Part shown: positions 13,801-28,300 of the stretch, in pieces | How the letters are laid out: each line of letters opens with the position of its first letter | Numbering within the stretch: position 1 is the first letter of the stretch | Source: Zygaena filipendulae | Lineage: Eukaryota; Arthropoda; Insecta; Lepidoptera; Zygaenidae | DNA length: 64,000 bases | Direction of reading: 5' to 3' | Assembly: GCA_907165275.2 (NCBI GenBank) | Contig: OU015666.1 | Span: 3,936,001-4,000,000 of the forward strand | Notes under the pieces: model-generated | What the model was told of the DNA's origin: nothing | The model's input: the letters and a program-made list of their open reading frames with translations, nothing else | Databases searched by the model: none | Position numbers and translations under genes: made by a program

Positions 13801-16316
13801 GACAGTACCTGCAACGCGGCAGTGCTCAATTATCTGACTGTAAACTGACATGAGAATACTCAGACATTCGCAATTCGTTAGTTCCAATGATGAAAACGAA
13901 CGAACGTGCATATCCTTGCGGTAGATCTGCATTGATTTACGGAAACGTCTCATCTCTGTGAACACAATCCAAACCAATAAGTAATCGGTCGAATCTTTTA
14001 GTGATTATTGTTAGATATTGTAATTTTTACCTATACCAAATAATTATGTCATACCTTCAGATTGCATATTTGCAGATGTATTTCTAATTGGCATACGTCC
14101 CTGAAAGGGAATGTATTAACTAAACAGAAATCCAACTTCAAAGAATAAAGTATTAAGATATATTGTATTGCCTTCAGGTGGATTATAGGTCCCATAATTG
14201 GAATGTCCAGTCAGTTCCTAATGTCTATTTCTCTGAATGTTCAATACCTTTACTGTCTATTTTCCGAATGCCCTCTACCCCAATTGTCCACTTCTCTGAA
14301 GGTCAACTCTGTTGATCCATTTTTGAAGTGTCTCTACTAAATAGTATGAAGCTCTTACCGATAGTTGATAGTCAGATTCTATATGGAATGGAGACATATA
14401 TGTATCCTCGCCCGTCACTCGCGTTTCTTCGCAAAAAGCACGGATTTGGCGACGAGCTTGGGCCGATTCTTTGTTCTCGATGGCTAAACCCTTGTAAAAT
14501 TGGTTTATATTTAATTAATAATTTTAGTAAGGATTGATACAATTAAAACCAGTTTTATAATTATTACAATCCTTATGTACTAATACTTACCTATAATGAT
14601 AATAATTTATTATAAATATAAAAATTCCAAGAATCTAATATGTTACTATTATAAAGATTTTACTTATTACAATTAATTGATTATTTAAATACTTATACTT
14701 ATCTACTTCTACTACTACTATGCGATTTTTACCTATTTTCCAGAAATATTATAAAATAATTGTTTTAAGTACTTACTGAAATACATAGGTACTACCTGTT
14801 TATTTTATTATTTACCTATAGTTACCTAGTTTTAACATTCCGATGTAAAGGGGTTTCAAAGGAAATCTGTAACTGACGCGGTTATAAGTTATAACCGATT
14901 GGAAACGCACAACTACGAACAAAAAAAAATATTACATACCTTGTATGATAAACCAAAATAAATGATTTAATATTTGCTCCCCCTGTTTCGGTAATCTAGG
15001 ATACATACAATCTTTTGAGTTTCGATCTGAGTCCGGTACCAAAATTTTCTCTCTTCTGTCTTCTCTATACATATAGTACCTAGTACCTACGTATAGACAA
15101 CTGTCCCGCACGGTTATTTGGAGTTCCCGCGGAATTATTCCATACAAAATTTGCCCCTCTTTTTCACCCCTTTAAGGGTAGAATTTTCAAAAATCCTTTC
15201 TTATCGGATGTCTACGTCATACAAAGAACACGCCCTCCAAGTTTCAGGTCTCTATACGATCAGCGGTTTAGGCTGTGCGTTGATCCGTCAGTCAGTCATT
15301 CAGGACAAAGCATTTTATAATTATGTAGGTATAGATAGAGATTTCTTGAAATTATTCTTCGACTTGATAGTTTTGAACTTATCCTCCGCTTCGTCGACAC
15401 TCATCTATCATTTTAATTTCTGAATAACTATCATTTCAATCTTACGTCATCGCATCGCAAGCCGAGCAATTTAGTGAAGCAGCCAGAGCCGCAAGCGATG
15501 CAGCGTCGCGTATATCGTTCGAAGTACAGGAGTGCGCGGGCGTGCATCTCGTGCTGAAAAACAATACCGTATACGAAACGCATATTATATTATAGATACG
15601 CAATAATATGTAATTAGCTGCAAATATTTACAGGGTTGAAAGTATACACCGATAAAAAACATGTAAAAAAAATATGAAAAAAAAAAAAATTTCAAACAAA
15701 ATAAATCAATCAAAAAGAAAACAACCTGTGAAGGCGCTCGCCGCTAAATCGCTTTAAACACACAACGCTGCGTGCCGGTATTTTAAGTTCAATGAACTTG
15801 ACCGGGCTAAATAACTGATCCGCTGAACATAAATATGGGGTCTAATCGATAGGTATGAAAGTTCCCTATCACCCTGCGCCCGCATGACACCTTAACACAC
15901 CTGAACACCCTGTATAATGAATTTGCTGGAAAGATTACAGAATCTTGGATTACCTTTTGACCGTCAGTAAGCAAGTCGTATGTAGTGGTCCTAAACGTGC
16001 TATGTTTAAACTTCATATAGCCACAAAACGCGTAAATAGGCAGGTCGCGACAATTAGCTGTAACACAAAAGGGAAAGAAAGTTAAATATAAAGGTGAAGT
16101 TGGTAGGAAATTTCACTTTTCATTAGGGGCTTGTATTTATTTTTTCGTGATCAAATGAAATCGCCTTACGCGGTTGCCTGGTCCCCAAACACGCACAATA
16201 TGGTGGTTTCGCCTCGGGCAGCGTCGGGGCAGGATGTACCAGGACCAGAGAAGTGTCGCGGGTGAAGTCACCTCCTTCGCATTCTAGCACCCGGATAGAG
16301 AATAGTTTCGCCACAG
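4860..16316 (-). CDS. ADCY10: sAC exons 20-35: long helical-repeat C-terminus
   Basis: Exon 22 carries RRCIACGSGCF, matching the Cys-rich turn of the family. Exons 25-28 look TPR-like (AYLEYADLSVLNLN, ARIYSLRGACMLESRDLVEA). Exons 30-34 follow the vertebrate order (ESAWNFFVGMWLV, EAWERSIMWEEKIKQLLFM, RNYLLLAYFHFIRGKKL). Exon 35 ends in a stop at 4860-4862, and a minus-strand AATAAA lies near 4760. Exon 20 joins directly to exon 19 across the 13.3-kb transposon-filled intron, in phase 1 on both sides. Confidence 0.82.
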
Positions 16317-19300
16317 CTGTAGGTATATTCAGGAAAAATGATACCAAACGCAATCTGCAAACCTTGTTGGTTTATTTTTCTAATGACAAAACTGTTGCTC
16401 CGCAAAAATTGAGGGATTCCATCGAGAATTCCTGAAAGCGCAGGGCCGTCTCTACCCGGAGGTTCAAGGGTGCGGGTGAAACCGGGCGTAGAGTCATAGG
16501 GGGCGCACGCTAGTTAATACCATCGTCATTCCAACCAATTAACAATTTCAATTTATTCAACACGCGCGCGGCAAAATCATCAGTTTATTTATTTATTTAT
16601 TTATTCTTTATTGCACAGTGTGTACAAATGGCGAACTTAATGCCTTGCGGCATTCTCTACCAGTTAACCATTGGGTAGACAGAGAGATATAGAAGATGGG
16701 GTGTGCAAACAAAACATAACCACGTTATACCCACGTAGCTTTCGGTCCCGCGAAAAAAAACTCGAAGAAACGAAACATCGACGCTATATAGAGCCTCATC
16801 TCGGCTTTACTTACTCCCCGAAACAAAAAAAACTGTTTGTCTATATATTCGCAACCGATCACTGTTTACAGTGATATGGCGGAGCAGAGGCGTCTCTAGC
16901 CCTTGTGGCGCCCGTGTGCAGCCAGTAACCTGGCGCCCTCGAGCGGGGTCAAAATGGAATACAAGTGGAATACTAACAGTTATACAGGGTGTTAGGTAAA
17001 ATAGAGCAAATCTCTTAAGGGGTGATACTACTCATGAAACTAAACAAAATTCCCCAGGGAACGCATATCGAATTCTCAAAAAGAAAATTGTACTTTGTAT
17101 GGGAGCGGTCAGCTGATTGGCCAAATATCCATACAAAGTCCAAATTGTTTTTTTTTTGAGAATTCGATATGGGTTCCTTGGGGAAAGTTGTTCAGTTTCA
17201 TGAGTAGAAACACCCCTCAAGAGATTTGCTCTATTTTACCTATCACCGCCGCATGTCCCTGGGAAATTTAATTTGAACTTTATAGCATTCTAATACAGCC
17301 GAGTTAGCAATGATTGTCGGCCGCGGCGTGTTGTCAAACGAATCAAAACAAACAGGTGCCGATGCCGGCACCCGCCTTTGGTAGCGATGCGACATTACGC
17401 CAATTTAATCTTTTATTATCTGTTTTAAGGCTGCTTTCATGTTGAAACAAAAGTATTGTGTAAATTTAAATAGAGTAGGTAGGAAAAGGAGTAGTTTTGC
17501 TTTGCTACCGCGCGCCCGGCGTCGGCCAAGGCGGGCGCAGGGTCTTTGAGAGCGACGCATCTTCGGATGTGTCGCAAGGGCGCTCGGCGCGCGGCGCCCC
17601 CTTAGACCCGGCGCCCGTGTGCGCTGCACACCCTGCACTATAGGTAAAGACGCCTCTGTGGCGGAGCTAAGATGCGGCACATGACAAAATTTTATCGAGC
17701 CCTTTTATCGATTCTCGTCGACAAACTCGTACTTATATCGTTTTGTCTACCAGTGGTAACATGGCAGCAAAAAATGTTTGTATGGCAGAAAACGATATAT
17801 GATAAAATTGTCGACAATCCCTAACATGCGGCACTTTTGAATGTGTTTTTGTCTACTTTGTCGTTGTTTTCTCACATTTTTATCGTCGACGATTGGTGAG
17901 CGCGATAAAATGAAAATTCGTTCAATAACATGGTATTACTTTATTATAATTCAATCAGAATTCGCGCCACATGCAAATAGGTATTACGGACCTACCTGGT
18001 ACTGAAAAGACTTCTATATTTGTACATTCCGCTAAAGATCCATTCATCAGAATTCAATATTAATAATATATATAATATTAATAATACGAAAATATTAGAA
18101 ATACGAGGAATGAAAGGCGAAAAAAATGCAAAGTAGTAGTATTAAATTAAATTAAAATTCATTTATATCAGGAAAATAACCCATAAAATCTAACAAAAAT
18201 TAAATTAAATAAATTAAATTCAGTAAATTAAATTAGATTAAGTAATTAAATTAGATTAAATAAATAAAATTAAATAAATAAATTGCATCAAATAAATTAA
18301 ATTAAATAAATAAATATTTTAAATAAATTAAATAAAATAAATAAATTAAATTAAATAAATAAATTATATTAAATAAATTAAATTCAAAAAGTAAAATCTT
18401 CAAATTGATGTTCTTAAAATCTATAAATTTCCAATTATCCCTGAGTAATATTAAACTGATATATAATATCTACTAATATATTATATTAAATTTAATTATT
18501 TGAATTTCAATTAACATTAATTTAATGAACGTCTCTGAAAGAGTGCGGTAGATTTGTTTTTAAAATCTTTACTTAAAATCAAGTAATCATTGAAACGACT
18601 CTGAGTACGGCCGTTAGAATAGGAAATAGGATTTTCCTCCTGACACGAAGAGTTCCTGCGGGAACCCCGAAATTGATTCGTGTAATATAACAGGGGGACC
18701 ATCAAAGTAGGTAGTTTATAAATTCTTCCCATTTATCTTATCTGCTAAAGCAATCAAACTTTAGTGTAAATTTTTTGTATATGTATAGGTATTTTTTATT
18801 TATTTACCTACTTGCGACTGCCTTATGGCGTCTATCGCGGTTAGAAAAGGATTTTAGAACTTTTCTAAAATTGGTTAGGAACTATTAACTTTTAAGAAAT
18901 TTCATAAGCACAACAGAATCTACTTTTAGGTCTGTATTAATAGTCAGTTCTCAAGTACAAGCTCAATAACATGACTACTTGATACCGTCTTAAGACGTGA
19001 GAACATGTGCTAATTAATAAACCTATCTTGGGGCGGTTTCATTTGAGATTGTCATTCACCATCTCATTTGAGACCGACTCAACAAACGTCAAAATAGATT
19101 GAATTCGTTCCGTTACAGCTACTGCACAAAATGCAATTTTTTAATTGAAATTGCACTTTTACCAATGATTATGTCATAAAAAATTTTTAAAACATAAAAT
19201 ATTTAAATTCTGCATTAAATTCTGTATAAAAAATTTAATTTTACTTCAAATATGGTAAACAGGAAATGCGTTGCAATAGACAAGGCTGTATACGGCTTAG

Positions 19301-22300
19301 TCCCTTTGCCTGCCCGCTCTTGCGAGTTAAAAAATAATAGCTATTGGCGCGCGAAATTCTAAAGCTTTTCACTTTTCGTTTTGTCCGAATTAATTTTTTC
19401 CGAATATAACGTATAATAACGTATATGATGGCGAAAAAACATATTTATTGCTTAGAAAAAAGATATTCTTGGATATTTTGAAAAAATATTCGAATATAAT
19501 TGAAAATATGGATCCCTAATGTACGTTTTTGGTAAACAATACGTCCAGAATAAATCCTCGTACTGATCAATAACATCATAGTGCTCAATATTATTCAAAA
19601 TAATTTCAAAATCCATTTTGATTCAATAAAGTTAATAGTAGCACAAACTCAAGATGATCTCAAGTCCGTGTTTTACTTGACTCAGTTGATCCAGACTTAT
19701 CAAACGTCAAATGATGATCTTGAGTTTGGAGTTTCGTCTATTAATACGTGCGGTACTCACTTGAGACCGTCTACTCAAGATGATGACCAGTTTTATACTT
19801 AAGTAACGTTTATTAATTAGAACACCATCTCACCGATGATCTCAAGTGAGTACGTCAACTTGAGAACTGACTATTAATACGGACCTTAAAATTGTTTTAA
19901 TCGCCACGAAAATAAATGATGAAACCGCCATCTATGGTTCCTACCAAAAACTAAATTTTTTGTCATTTCTTGTCACGGTGATAAACGTGGGCGTACAAGC
20001 AAAAAGGCTCCTTCTTCTGAGATATAAGACTTTTGTAAAGTTGAGTGAAAAAAATACTTCCGCGATTTTAATTGATTATATTAATAAATTGAAACAGGAG
20101 TGAAATCAAAGAATAAAAACTCATCCAATATGACTAATTTTAATACGTAAAATAGACAGAGTTTCAACTTTAATGCACGCAACAAGAAGAACACTCAATA
20201 GTAGCTAGCACGGCTATTTATGTGTCTACCCCCTGCCCCTTCCGTAATTATGGGCGGTGCTACGATATGGTAATCGTGACGTCACGCCGAATAGGCGTGA
20301 GGCAGCCGGCGGGAATTATTGGCGCGTCTTTCAAATATTCGGCGAGTCAGGCAGACTGGCTGGCTTGGCTGGCTGGCCTGGCCGGCATGGCCAGCCTGGC
20401 GTGGCTAGCCTGGCATGGCTAGCCTGGCATGGCTGGCTTGGCACGCATATGTGAACTTGACACGTAGCGACGCGTTACAATCGGCCATCCTGCAACAAAT
20501 TGCTCCCGCAATGGGGACAAAGAACGAGGCTTAGCTTTGTAATGAATTGTATCTAGTATTTTAATTTTTAATGTACTCTTTTCACGCACGCAGGTATCAG
20601 ATATGTCTATTAAGCAACACAAGCTTCTATTGGTGCAACACACAGAACAGAAAATAGCTTTTATCAGCTAAGTTTAGTATGTCAACAGGTGAAAAATAGT
20701 TTCGTCAGGTGGTTTTCGCACTCAAACTATTCATTACGCACTAAAACATTCATTAATGTTCTAACATTGCGAAAAATATACTTGGGGCAAGTTAGAGCAT
20801 TTGCTCTATATTTCTTTGCAACCTTTGTGCACCTGCCCCGTCTACATGTCATCTCTAGCTAATTTATTTTCTCTGTGGTGCCACATAATATACGCCTGCT
20901 ATTAAAAATTACCTACTGCTTTATGCCTTTCACGGATTAAAGATGTTGGCACTGTTTGATATAGGAATGACAGAAATGATCTCTCCATACGCTTTTTCCC
21001 GTGTCCGTTGAAAGTTGAAGCCCGCGATGTTCCTGAACTTGTATCTATCATATTGCTGAAAACTCTGACCACAATGTAGGTTTACAATCCTAGTAGGGCT
21101 ACTCGAGGGAGTCTTCCTCTAAAGAACGAAGTCACCTTTCAGTTGTCAGTTTTGATGGCGTTTATCGAAACTACATGTTCCAATGAGAGAATACATATAG
21201 TAATAACTAGTGTAGGTACCCAACAAAGAAGTTATAAAAATGCACTTAGGGTACAACTAGGTTTAAATAAGTTTTAATAATTTCTTGTAATGTTCGATCA
21301 TTACAATGTGATAGGCCAAGGTCTGTGAAGGGATCTAAAGATGTTAAAAATGAAATTTAAACATGTAACGAAAACTACTTAAATGTGTAATGTTCAGTAT
21401 ATTAATTGATAGTGCATTAATGCATCAGGAAGACAATTGGACAAATTTCATTATTAGCTGCTTTGCGGAGATTTTATGTGCTACAAAATACTTTTAAATT
21501 CCCAATATTATTAATATTATTGCCTCAGAAGAAACAGTAAAATTGAGACAAAATAATGAAATAAAAGAAACAGAGCAAAGGGCGGCCTTATTACCAGAGG
21601 CTATCTTTTCACCCCAAGGTAACGGAGGGGTATAGGTTAGTACCTATCTGTATTGAACTTCTTAAAGGGCTATGTCGAAAAATAGTTTTGAGGCAAAAAG
21701 ACGGTGAACGCATTTTATGCGGACTTCATGCAAACAAGTCATGGTAACTTGCGGCATAATAAATTTAAACGAGACAACTGCTTGCTACAACTACCATAAT
21801 TGTTGTTACCTACAACATTTAATTTATTTTGCTATCAATGTCAATTTTTGGATGATCTCAATCCCTATTAATTAAGTCGAGTCCTCAAATCCTACAAATC
21901 ACTTTGAAATCGTAAGCACTCTGCAATACAAGAGACCGCTTTAGTATGAGCTATTTTTTTAGAAAATTTGTAGTACTTAATCATGTTTTGGCATTTACTA
22001 GAATCTCATTATTATTTTTGAAGTAAAGGAAACACGTACGTTCGTTGCACTCGTTTATTGCAGACAAAACGGTCGTTGCTAATAATACATATCTACCTGT
22101 CTTACATATTTATATCTACCTACATCACAACCCTCCACCCTTAATTAATGCTTACCAATATTAATACAGCAAGATAAATGCGAATTTTACAGTTCCATTA
22201 ACTTAATATTACTAATGTTTAACTTATGATACTTAATACTAACTATGCTATATTACAGATTGTAACGGGGAGGGTTTCGCAACCGACATTCTCGTATGGG

Positions 22301-25300
22301 GCGGGACTGAGGCGACTTCACGGGCGGTGTCGCGACTACTTGTTCGCAGTCGTCGGGCGCTGGCTCTAGCGGCCCTGTGGGCCTCGGTGACCCCTGTGTT
22401 TCTTCTGCTCCGCCGTCCTCTTGCCCCTGCTGGGCCATAGTAGGTGGCCGTGGGCTACCTGGTGGCGATTCGGAGGAACTACGTTCGGCCTGACTACCCG
22501 GGCCCACCAGAGAGCTTCGCGTCCGCCGTCTTAACTGATCGATATGTTTATGATACTCCCTACCTCCTTGATCCGAGACTCTATAGTCCGTAGTACCTAA
22601 TTTTTGGGTAACCTCGCCCGGTTCCCACTTCCGTCCCCTCTGATACTGTCTCATCCACACTTCGTCCCCCGGCTGTAACGTACGCTCTGTTCCTCCGTTT
22701 TGCACTTTTTGTCGTTCTTGCGCCCTCCTGACCCTGTCTTCCCTAACCGGCCTCAGGGCATCTAGTTTCGTACGTAAACGCCTTCCTAGCATGAGTGATG
22801 CGGGGCTCTCCCCCGTCGAGCAATGCTCCGTGTTTCTATAATGTAGTAGAAAGGTGTTTAGGAACCCGTGAATATTTGCATTCTGTCGCTGTGCTTTTTT
22901 GATAGCTCTCTTTATCGTCCGCACCGCATTCTCCGCGGCCCCGTTAGAAGCTGGGTGATACGGGGCGGAAAACACATGTTCTATTCCCTGTTTCGCTAAG
23001 AATTGCGCGAATTCGCTGCTCGTAAAGGGTGGACCATTGTCCGAAACTATTTGTTTAGGTACGCCCCATCTAGCGAAAACTTCATAACATTTATCAATAG
23101 TGTGACCAGCTGCCGTACTCGGGACCGGAAACACCTCCAACCACTTCGTCCTAGCGTCTATCATGATTAGATACATCTTGTCAAAAATCGGTCCTAAAAA
23201 ATCAAGATGAACCCGCGACCAAGGCCGCGCCGGCCACGGCCATGCGCTCGCCTCGTGGCGCGGCGGTGCGTCCGCCTCCGCCGCGCACACTGCGCACTGC
23301 CGGCACGTCGCCTCGACCGCTTCGTCGACGCCCGGCCACCATACGTAGCTCCGAGCCATCGCCTTGGTTTTTACTATACCCATGTGGGGTTCGTGCAACT
23401 CTTCCAATACCTTATTCCTACAACTTTCGGGTATTACAACGCGGTAGCCCCACATGACACAACCCAACTCTTCGTATAACTCTTTTCTACGATTGTAGTA
23501 AGGCTGAAGCTCTCTGATCTCGTTATCCGCCGGCCATGCGTCTCTTATATACATTAACACTTTACTTAATATAGTATCTCGTGCCGTTTTTTGTTTGATG
23601 GTGTTGTGATCTAATAACAAGGCGTTCTGCGCAAAATGTAAGTATGTTTGTTCGGGTATAACCATTTCGTCGGCGGCCCCGCCCGGCACGGGCAAGCGCG
23701 ACAAGCCGTCCGCGCCGTTCTGCTTAGTGTTCACGTATTCTATGTCATATGTATAAGCTGATACGATGATCGCCCAGCGCTGTAGCCGGCTCGCCGCCAT
23801 TGCTGGTATTCCATGTTTCGGCCCGAATATGCTCACCAGGGGTTTATGATCAGTACGCAGGGTGAAACGTCTGCCATATAGGTATTGATGAAATTTTTGT
23901 AAACAGAATACAATAGCGAGGGCTTCCCTCTCTATCTGTGAATAGTGCCTCTCCGCCGCATTGAGTGCGCGCGACACGTACACGACGGGGCGCGCGGCGC
24001 CGCCCGCGCCCTGCTGCGTGAGCACGCCGCCCACACCGCGCGCGCTCGCGTCGCACGTCAGCACCAGCGGCCTCTCCGGGTCGTAGTGTGTTAACACTTC
24101 CGCGCTGGTTAATATCCGCTTTACTGCCCGGAACGATTCTTCACACTGGTGACTCCATTTCCAAGGGACATCCTTTTTTAAAAGATCATATAGTGGGAAC
24201 AGAATGGTACTCAAGTTCTTCACAAATTTAGCGTAAAAATTAACTAACCCTAAAAAGGATCTCAATTCGGAAATATCGCTCGGTTTAGGTATTTTTACAA
24301 TGGCCGCCACTTTTTCGGGGTCCACTCGAACTCCCTCTTTCGTTATGATGTAACCCAAATACTTTACTTCCTGTACTAAGAATGCACATTTGTTTCTTTT
24401 CAATTTTAATCCATGCTCTTGTAAACGTCGTAATACGTTTTCTAGTGTGGACAGATGCTGCCTACTCCCCCCCCGCGTACCTATGATGATATCGTCCAAA
24501 AATACCTCTACCCCCGGTATATCACCTAGGAGTCCTGACATGATCCGCTGAAATATGCCCGGACTCGAAGACAACCCAAATACTAGTCTATTGTACATGA
24601 ATAAACCCCTATGTGTGTTAATTACTGTCAGTGATTTCGAGTTATCTAGTTCTATTTGGTTATAAGCTTGAGATAAATCGATTTTTGAAAATATTTGGGC
24701 GCCGTTCAAGCTAACCAGAAGGTCATCGATTTTAGGCAAAGGGTATCTATCGACCAGTAAGACGGGGTTTAGTGTGATTTTATAATCGGCACAAATACGA
24801 AGTCCTCCGTCCGCCTTACGTACCGGTACCAGGGGGGTGGCCCAGTCCGAGGTGTCCACGGGCTCGATGATGCCTTCCCGCAGCATGGCGTCCAGCTCGG
24901 CGTCCACCCGGCCCTTGAGCGCGTAGGGCAGGGAGCGCGCGCGGCAGAACACCGGCGTGGCGCCCTCGCGCAGCCGCAACGTTGCCTTGCCGCCCGTGAA
25001 TCGCCCCAGTCCGCCGCTGAACACCTCCTTAAAACTATCGAGTAACACTTTTAAGTCATCACCACACTGATTACTATTCTCATTATTAATATTAAAATTA
25101 CAATTGTAAAATTTAGGGATATCCATTTTTAATTCCGATAGCCATTGTCGGCCCAAAAGTGAAGTAGTTCCCCCTTCTATTACAAACAATTCCAACTGTT
25201 TATTTATATTTTCATATTGAACCCACGGTTTAATGAATCCTAGGGGCTTTATATTGCTACCATCATAGAATTTTAACACTAAATAATTTTTTCCTAACTT

Positions 25301-28300
25301 TCTCTTATAAAAATATCTATCGTAGGTAGTTTTACTTATGCAAGAAACGGACGACCCAGTATCTACTCCCATTTTAATATTAATTTTATCGATTAACACC
25401 GTGACGCTTACCGGTCTATACGCGTTTAAGCTGAGAGTATGCATCTCCTCCTCCACTTCGGAAGAGTTATCTTCGACTTCTTCGCGTTGCGACGTCTCCA
25501 CGTGATTCACTCGCCTCCGCGCCCCGCTCGACCGCCCCGCGGATTGTGGACAGACCCGCTTTAGGTGGCCCCGTTGTCTGCACCTGCTGCACACGAACGT
25601 CCGGTACCGGCAATTCTCACTGCTATGGCCCCGCCAACCGCATGATTCGCACGGCGCGCCGTTCCTGTCGCCGCTCCCGCCGCTCGGCCCGGCGCGCTGC
25701 CGCCCGCCGCCCGGCGCACGCGCTGACGTCACCGCGTTCACGGCGCTCGCGGTAGCGGCCGCCGCTCCGCCCGCGCCGACACCCAGCTCGCCGCACGCCG
25801 CCCCGCGCTCCACGGCCGCCGCGTCTCGCTCCGCCGCTTCCAATGCGCTCGCTAACTTGATGGCTGCTGTGTAATTTAAATTATCTTCGGCGAATAGCCG
25901 TTGCCTAATGACCTCGCTTTTGACTCCACAGACTAGTTGATCTCTTAAGTTTTCTTCTAAGCTGCTACCAAACTCACAGTACCTGGCCAGTTTTTTTAAT
26001 TCGGTTAAATAGCTTGCTATATTTTCTTCGCCATTTTGTCGCCTTTGTCTAAAGCGATAACGTTCCGCCATTACTGATGGTTTGGGCTGCAGGTGAGTGC
26101 GTAATATTTTTATGGCGTGTTCGTACATCAATTCGGCTGGCTTCTTAGGGCTCGATAAATTACTCAGTAATTCATACGCTTCGTCACCCATTCCCGCTAT
26201 AAGCGTCGGCAGCCACATCTCTTTGTCCACCTTGTTCACTTTAAAAAACATTTCTAAGCGCTCCACATAAAGACACCAATTTCCAGATCTTACATTAAAT
26301 TCTCTCACTTTTCCGCACGACATTATTATTATTATGTATTTTTTTTTTCTAAATTATAATATTTTTACTCGTCGCCACTGAAGTAAAGGAAACACGTACG
26401 TTCGTTGCACTCGTTTATTGCAGACAAAACGGTCGTTGCTAATAATACATATCTACCTGTCTTACATATTTATATCTACCTACATCACAATTTTCAAGTA
26501 ACATGTATTCAAAATCTAACTCCTAAACATAATACCTTTGTAGTTTTTTTTTTCACATTGTCTCTTATAGTACCTTATTAATAGGTATTAGTACATGTAT
26601 TTTAGCAATTGATTGCTACCTGATCTTAATACCCAACAAACCGAATATTTATTTGAGAACTTTGATTTACCACATATCAATAACAATAACACTTCACAGC
26701 ACACAGATCTATTTAATCTCACACTAAGCTATTATCTAAACTAGTAAAGGGAAAGGATTTGATTTTTTTGTTTGTTACGATTCAGCTCAAAAATTAGAGC
26801 AGATTTCAAAAATGCTTTCATCATCAGAATACAACATTATCTCTGAGTAACCTAGGCTATATCGTGATCCGAAATTACCGCAGAAATACCGAAATTACTG
26901 CAGGTGAAACTGATGGGAAAAGCTAGTATAGATGTATGAATTTTATAGTAAAGATATATATAGAACCACGCTTAGACTGGAAAATAGAACCCCGTATTTA
27001 TCACACAAAGGTCACCCTACTACCCTACTTTTTGCGCCAATCAGGACGTCAGGTCGAGTTGAGTCAGGTTTGAGTTGATTCTACAAATGCTGGATTTCAA
27101 AAATGCGTCAGTGATAAAACTATTATGTACTCGTGATCGAACTAACATAGGTATAGTTGAAGCTTATGCTAAGGTTTTTGAACCAGGTGCAACTTGGTTT
27201 CCTTTTTCTCATGTCCTTTTACCTAACATCATCTGAGGGTAGTAAAACAACAGTTTTTTTTGTATGACTATTTTCTGCAGTTTTTACTAGGGAGTTTCAG
27301 TTGCAATCTTCCGACTCTTTATTACTAGGATACCTAAGTACCACCCGTTATTAAGAGTAACATCATCAGGAAACGAAAAGTAGGATACTCACAGCAGCAC
27401 AACAGACTAGCTCAAATTCGATTGTTCTACCATTTGCCATCAGAAACTTTCAGATCCTAAAACCCACCTGCATCATCAGATCAGCTCAATGGTGTCATTA
27501 TATTACATAACCTCAAACTGACACAAGTACTTATGCCAAATTTCATCTCAATCGTCTACCAGCAAGTAGTTGAAAAAATAGTGTGCATTCGATGAAAGGG
27601 CGGACAACTTACGAATAATGCAAGTTAAAAGCTTGTAACATATTGTGATCATTAGAAACGCAACGATTTCTACTAGAGCTTCTGTTTATGATGGGTCAAG
27701 TTGACGAGTACAACGCATAATTACGAACTGTACCCTACGTGAATTTAGGAACTACCTCGGGTACTTCTATCCTAATAGACACGAACCTTAGTGCTCGACC
27801 AAAAAAATTGTGTAAATACCCTCAACCAGCAAATATCGTTCGGAAGCTACTATCCAAACTTAATGACTCGACTGCAGTACTTAACTACTAGTTAACAACG
27901 AATTATAACTCTGCCACTTTCATAGACATCAGTGTTACTTGTTTAGAGTGGCTAAATCCGAAGACTAAATAATTAAGCTGACGCAAACGGCAACTTAGAT
28001 GGCATGACGTATTAAACTTATGTCTCTTATTTATGTACTAATTGATACCCTTATTTTCTCATAATATATGACTAATGAGAGGCCACCTATGTAAATTACG
28101 ACTTGGGCTCAAGGCTAATATGTGCATTGTGCATATCGCATAAATTAAGCAAAATAAGTAAGTAAGGCGTATTAGGCAAAGAGGCATTAATTGGGTGACT
28201 GACCTGGCTCATGGCATGACTGATCTGGCTCATTTTTGTTGACTGCAAACATCTTTCTGCTTGCGTAGGAACCTGGCCGGCTTCACAAACGATGTCCTTA

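Larger units (their letters stand above)
22019..26489 (-). mobile_element. Intact mag-like Ty3/gypsy retrotransposon
   Basis: Identical 111-bp LTRs (22019-22129, 26379-26489), TG...CA ends and a 5-bp duplication ATTTT (22014-22018, 26490-26494). Next to the 5' LTR (minus strand) is TGGCGACGAG, a likely primer-binding site. Next to the 3' LTR is a purine-rich run ending GGGTGGAGGGT, a likely polypurine tract. Very short LTRs and one gag-pol frame are typical of the mag group described from Bombyx. Confidence 0.93.

Noticed and set aside
20222..20454. Small protein-like frames rich in WLAWLAG
   Set aside because: They are translations of the LTR minisatellite and occur identically in both LTRs.
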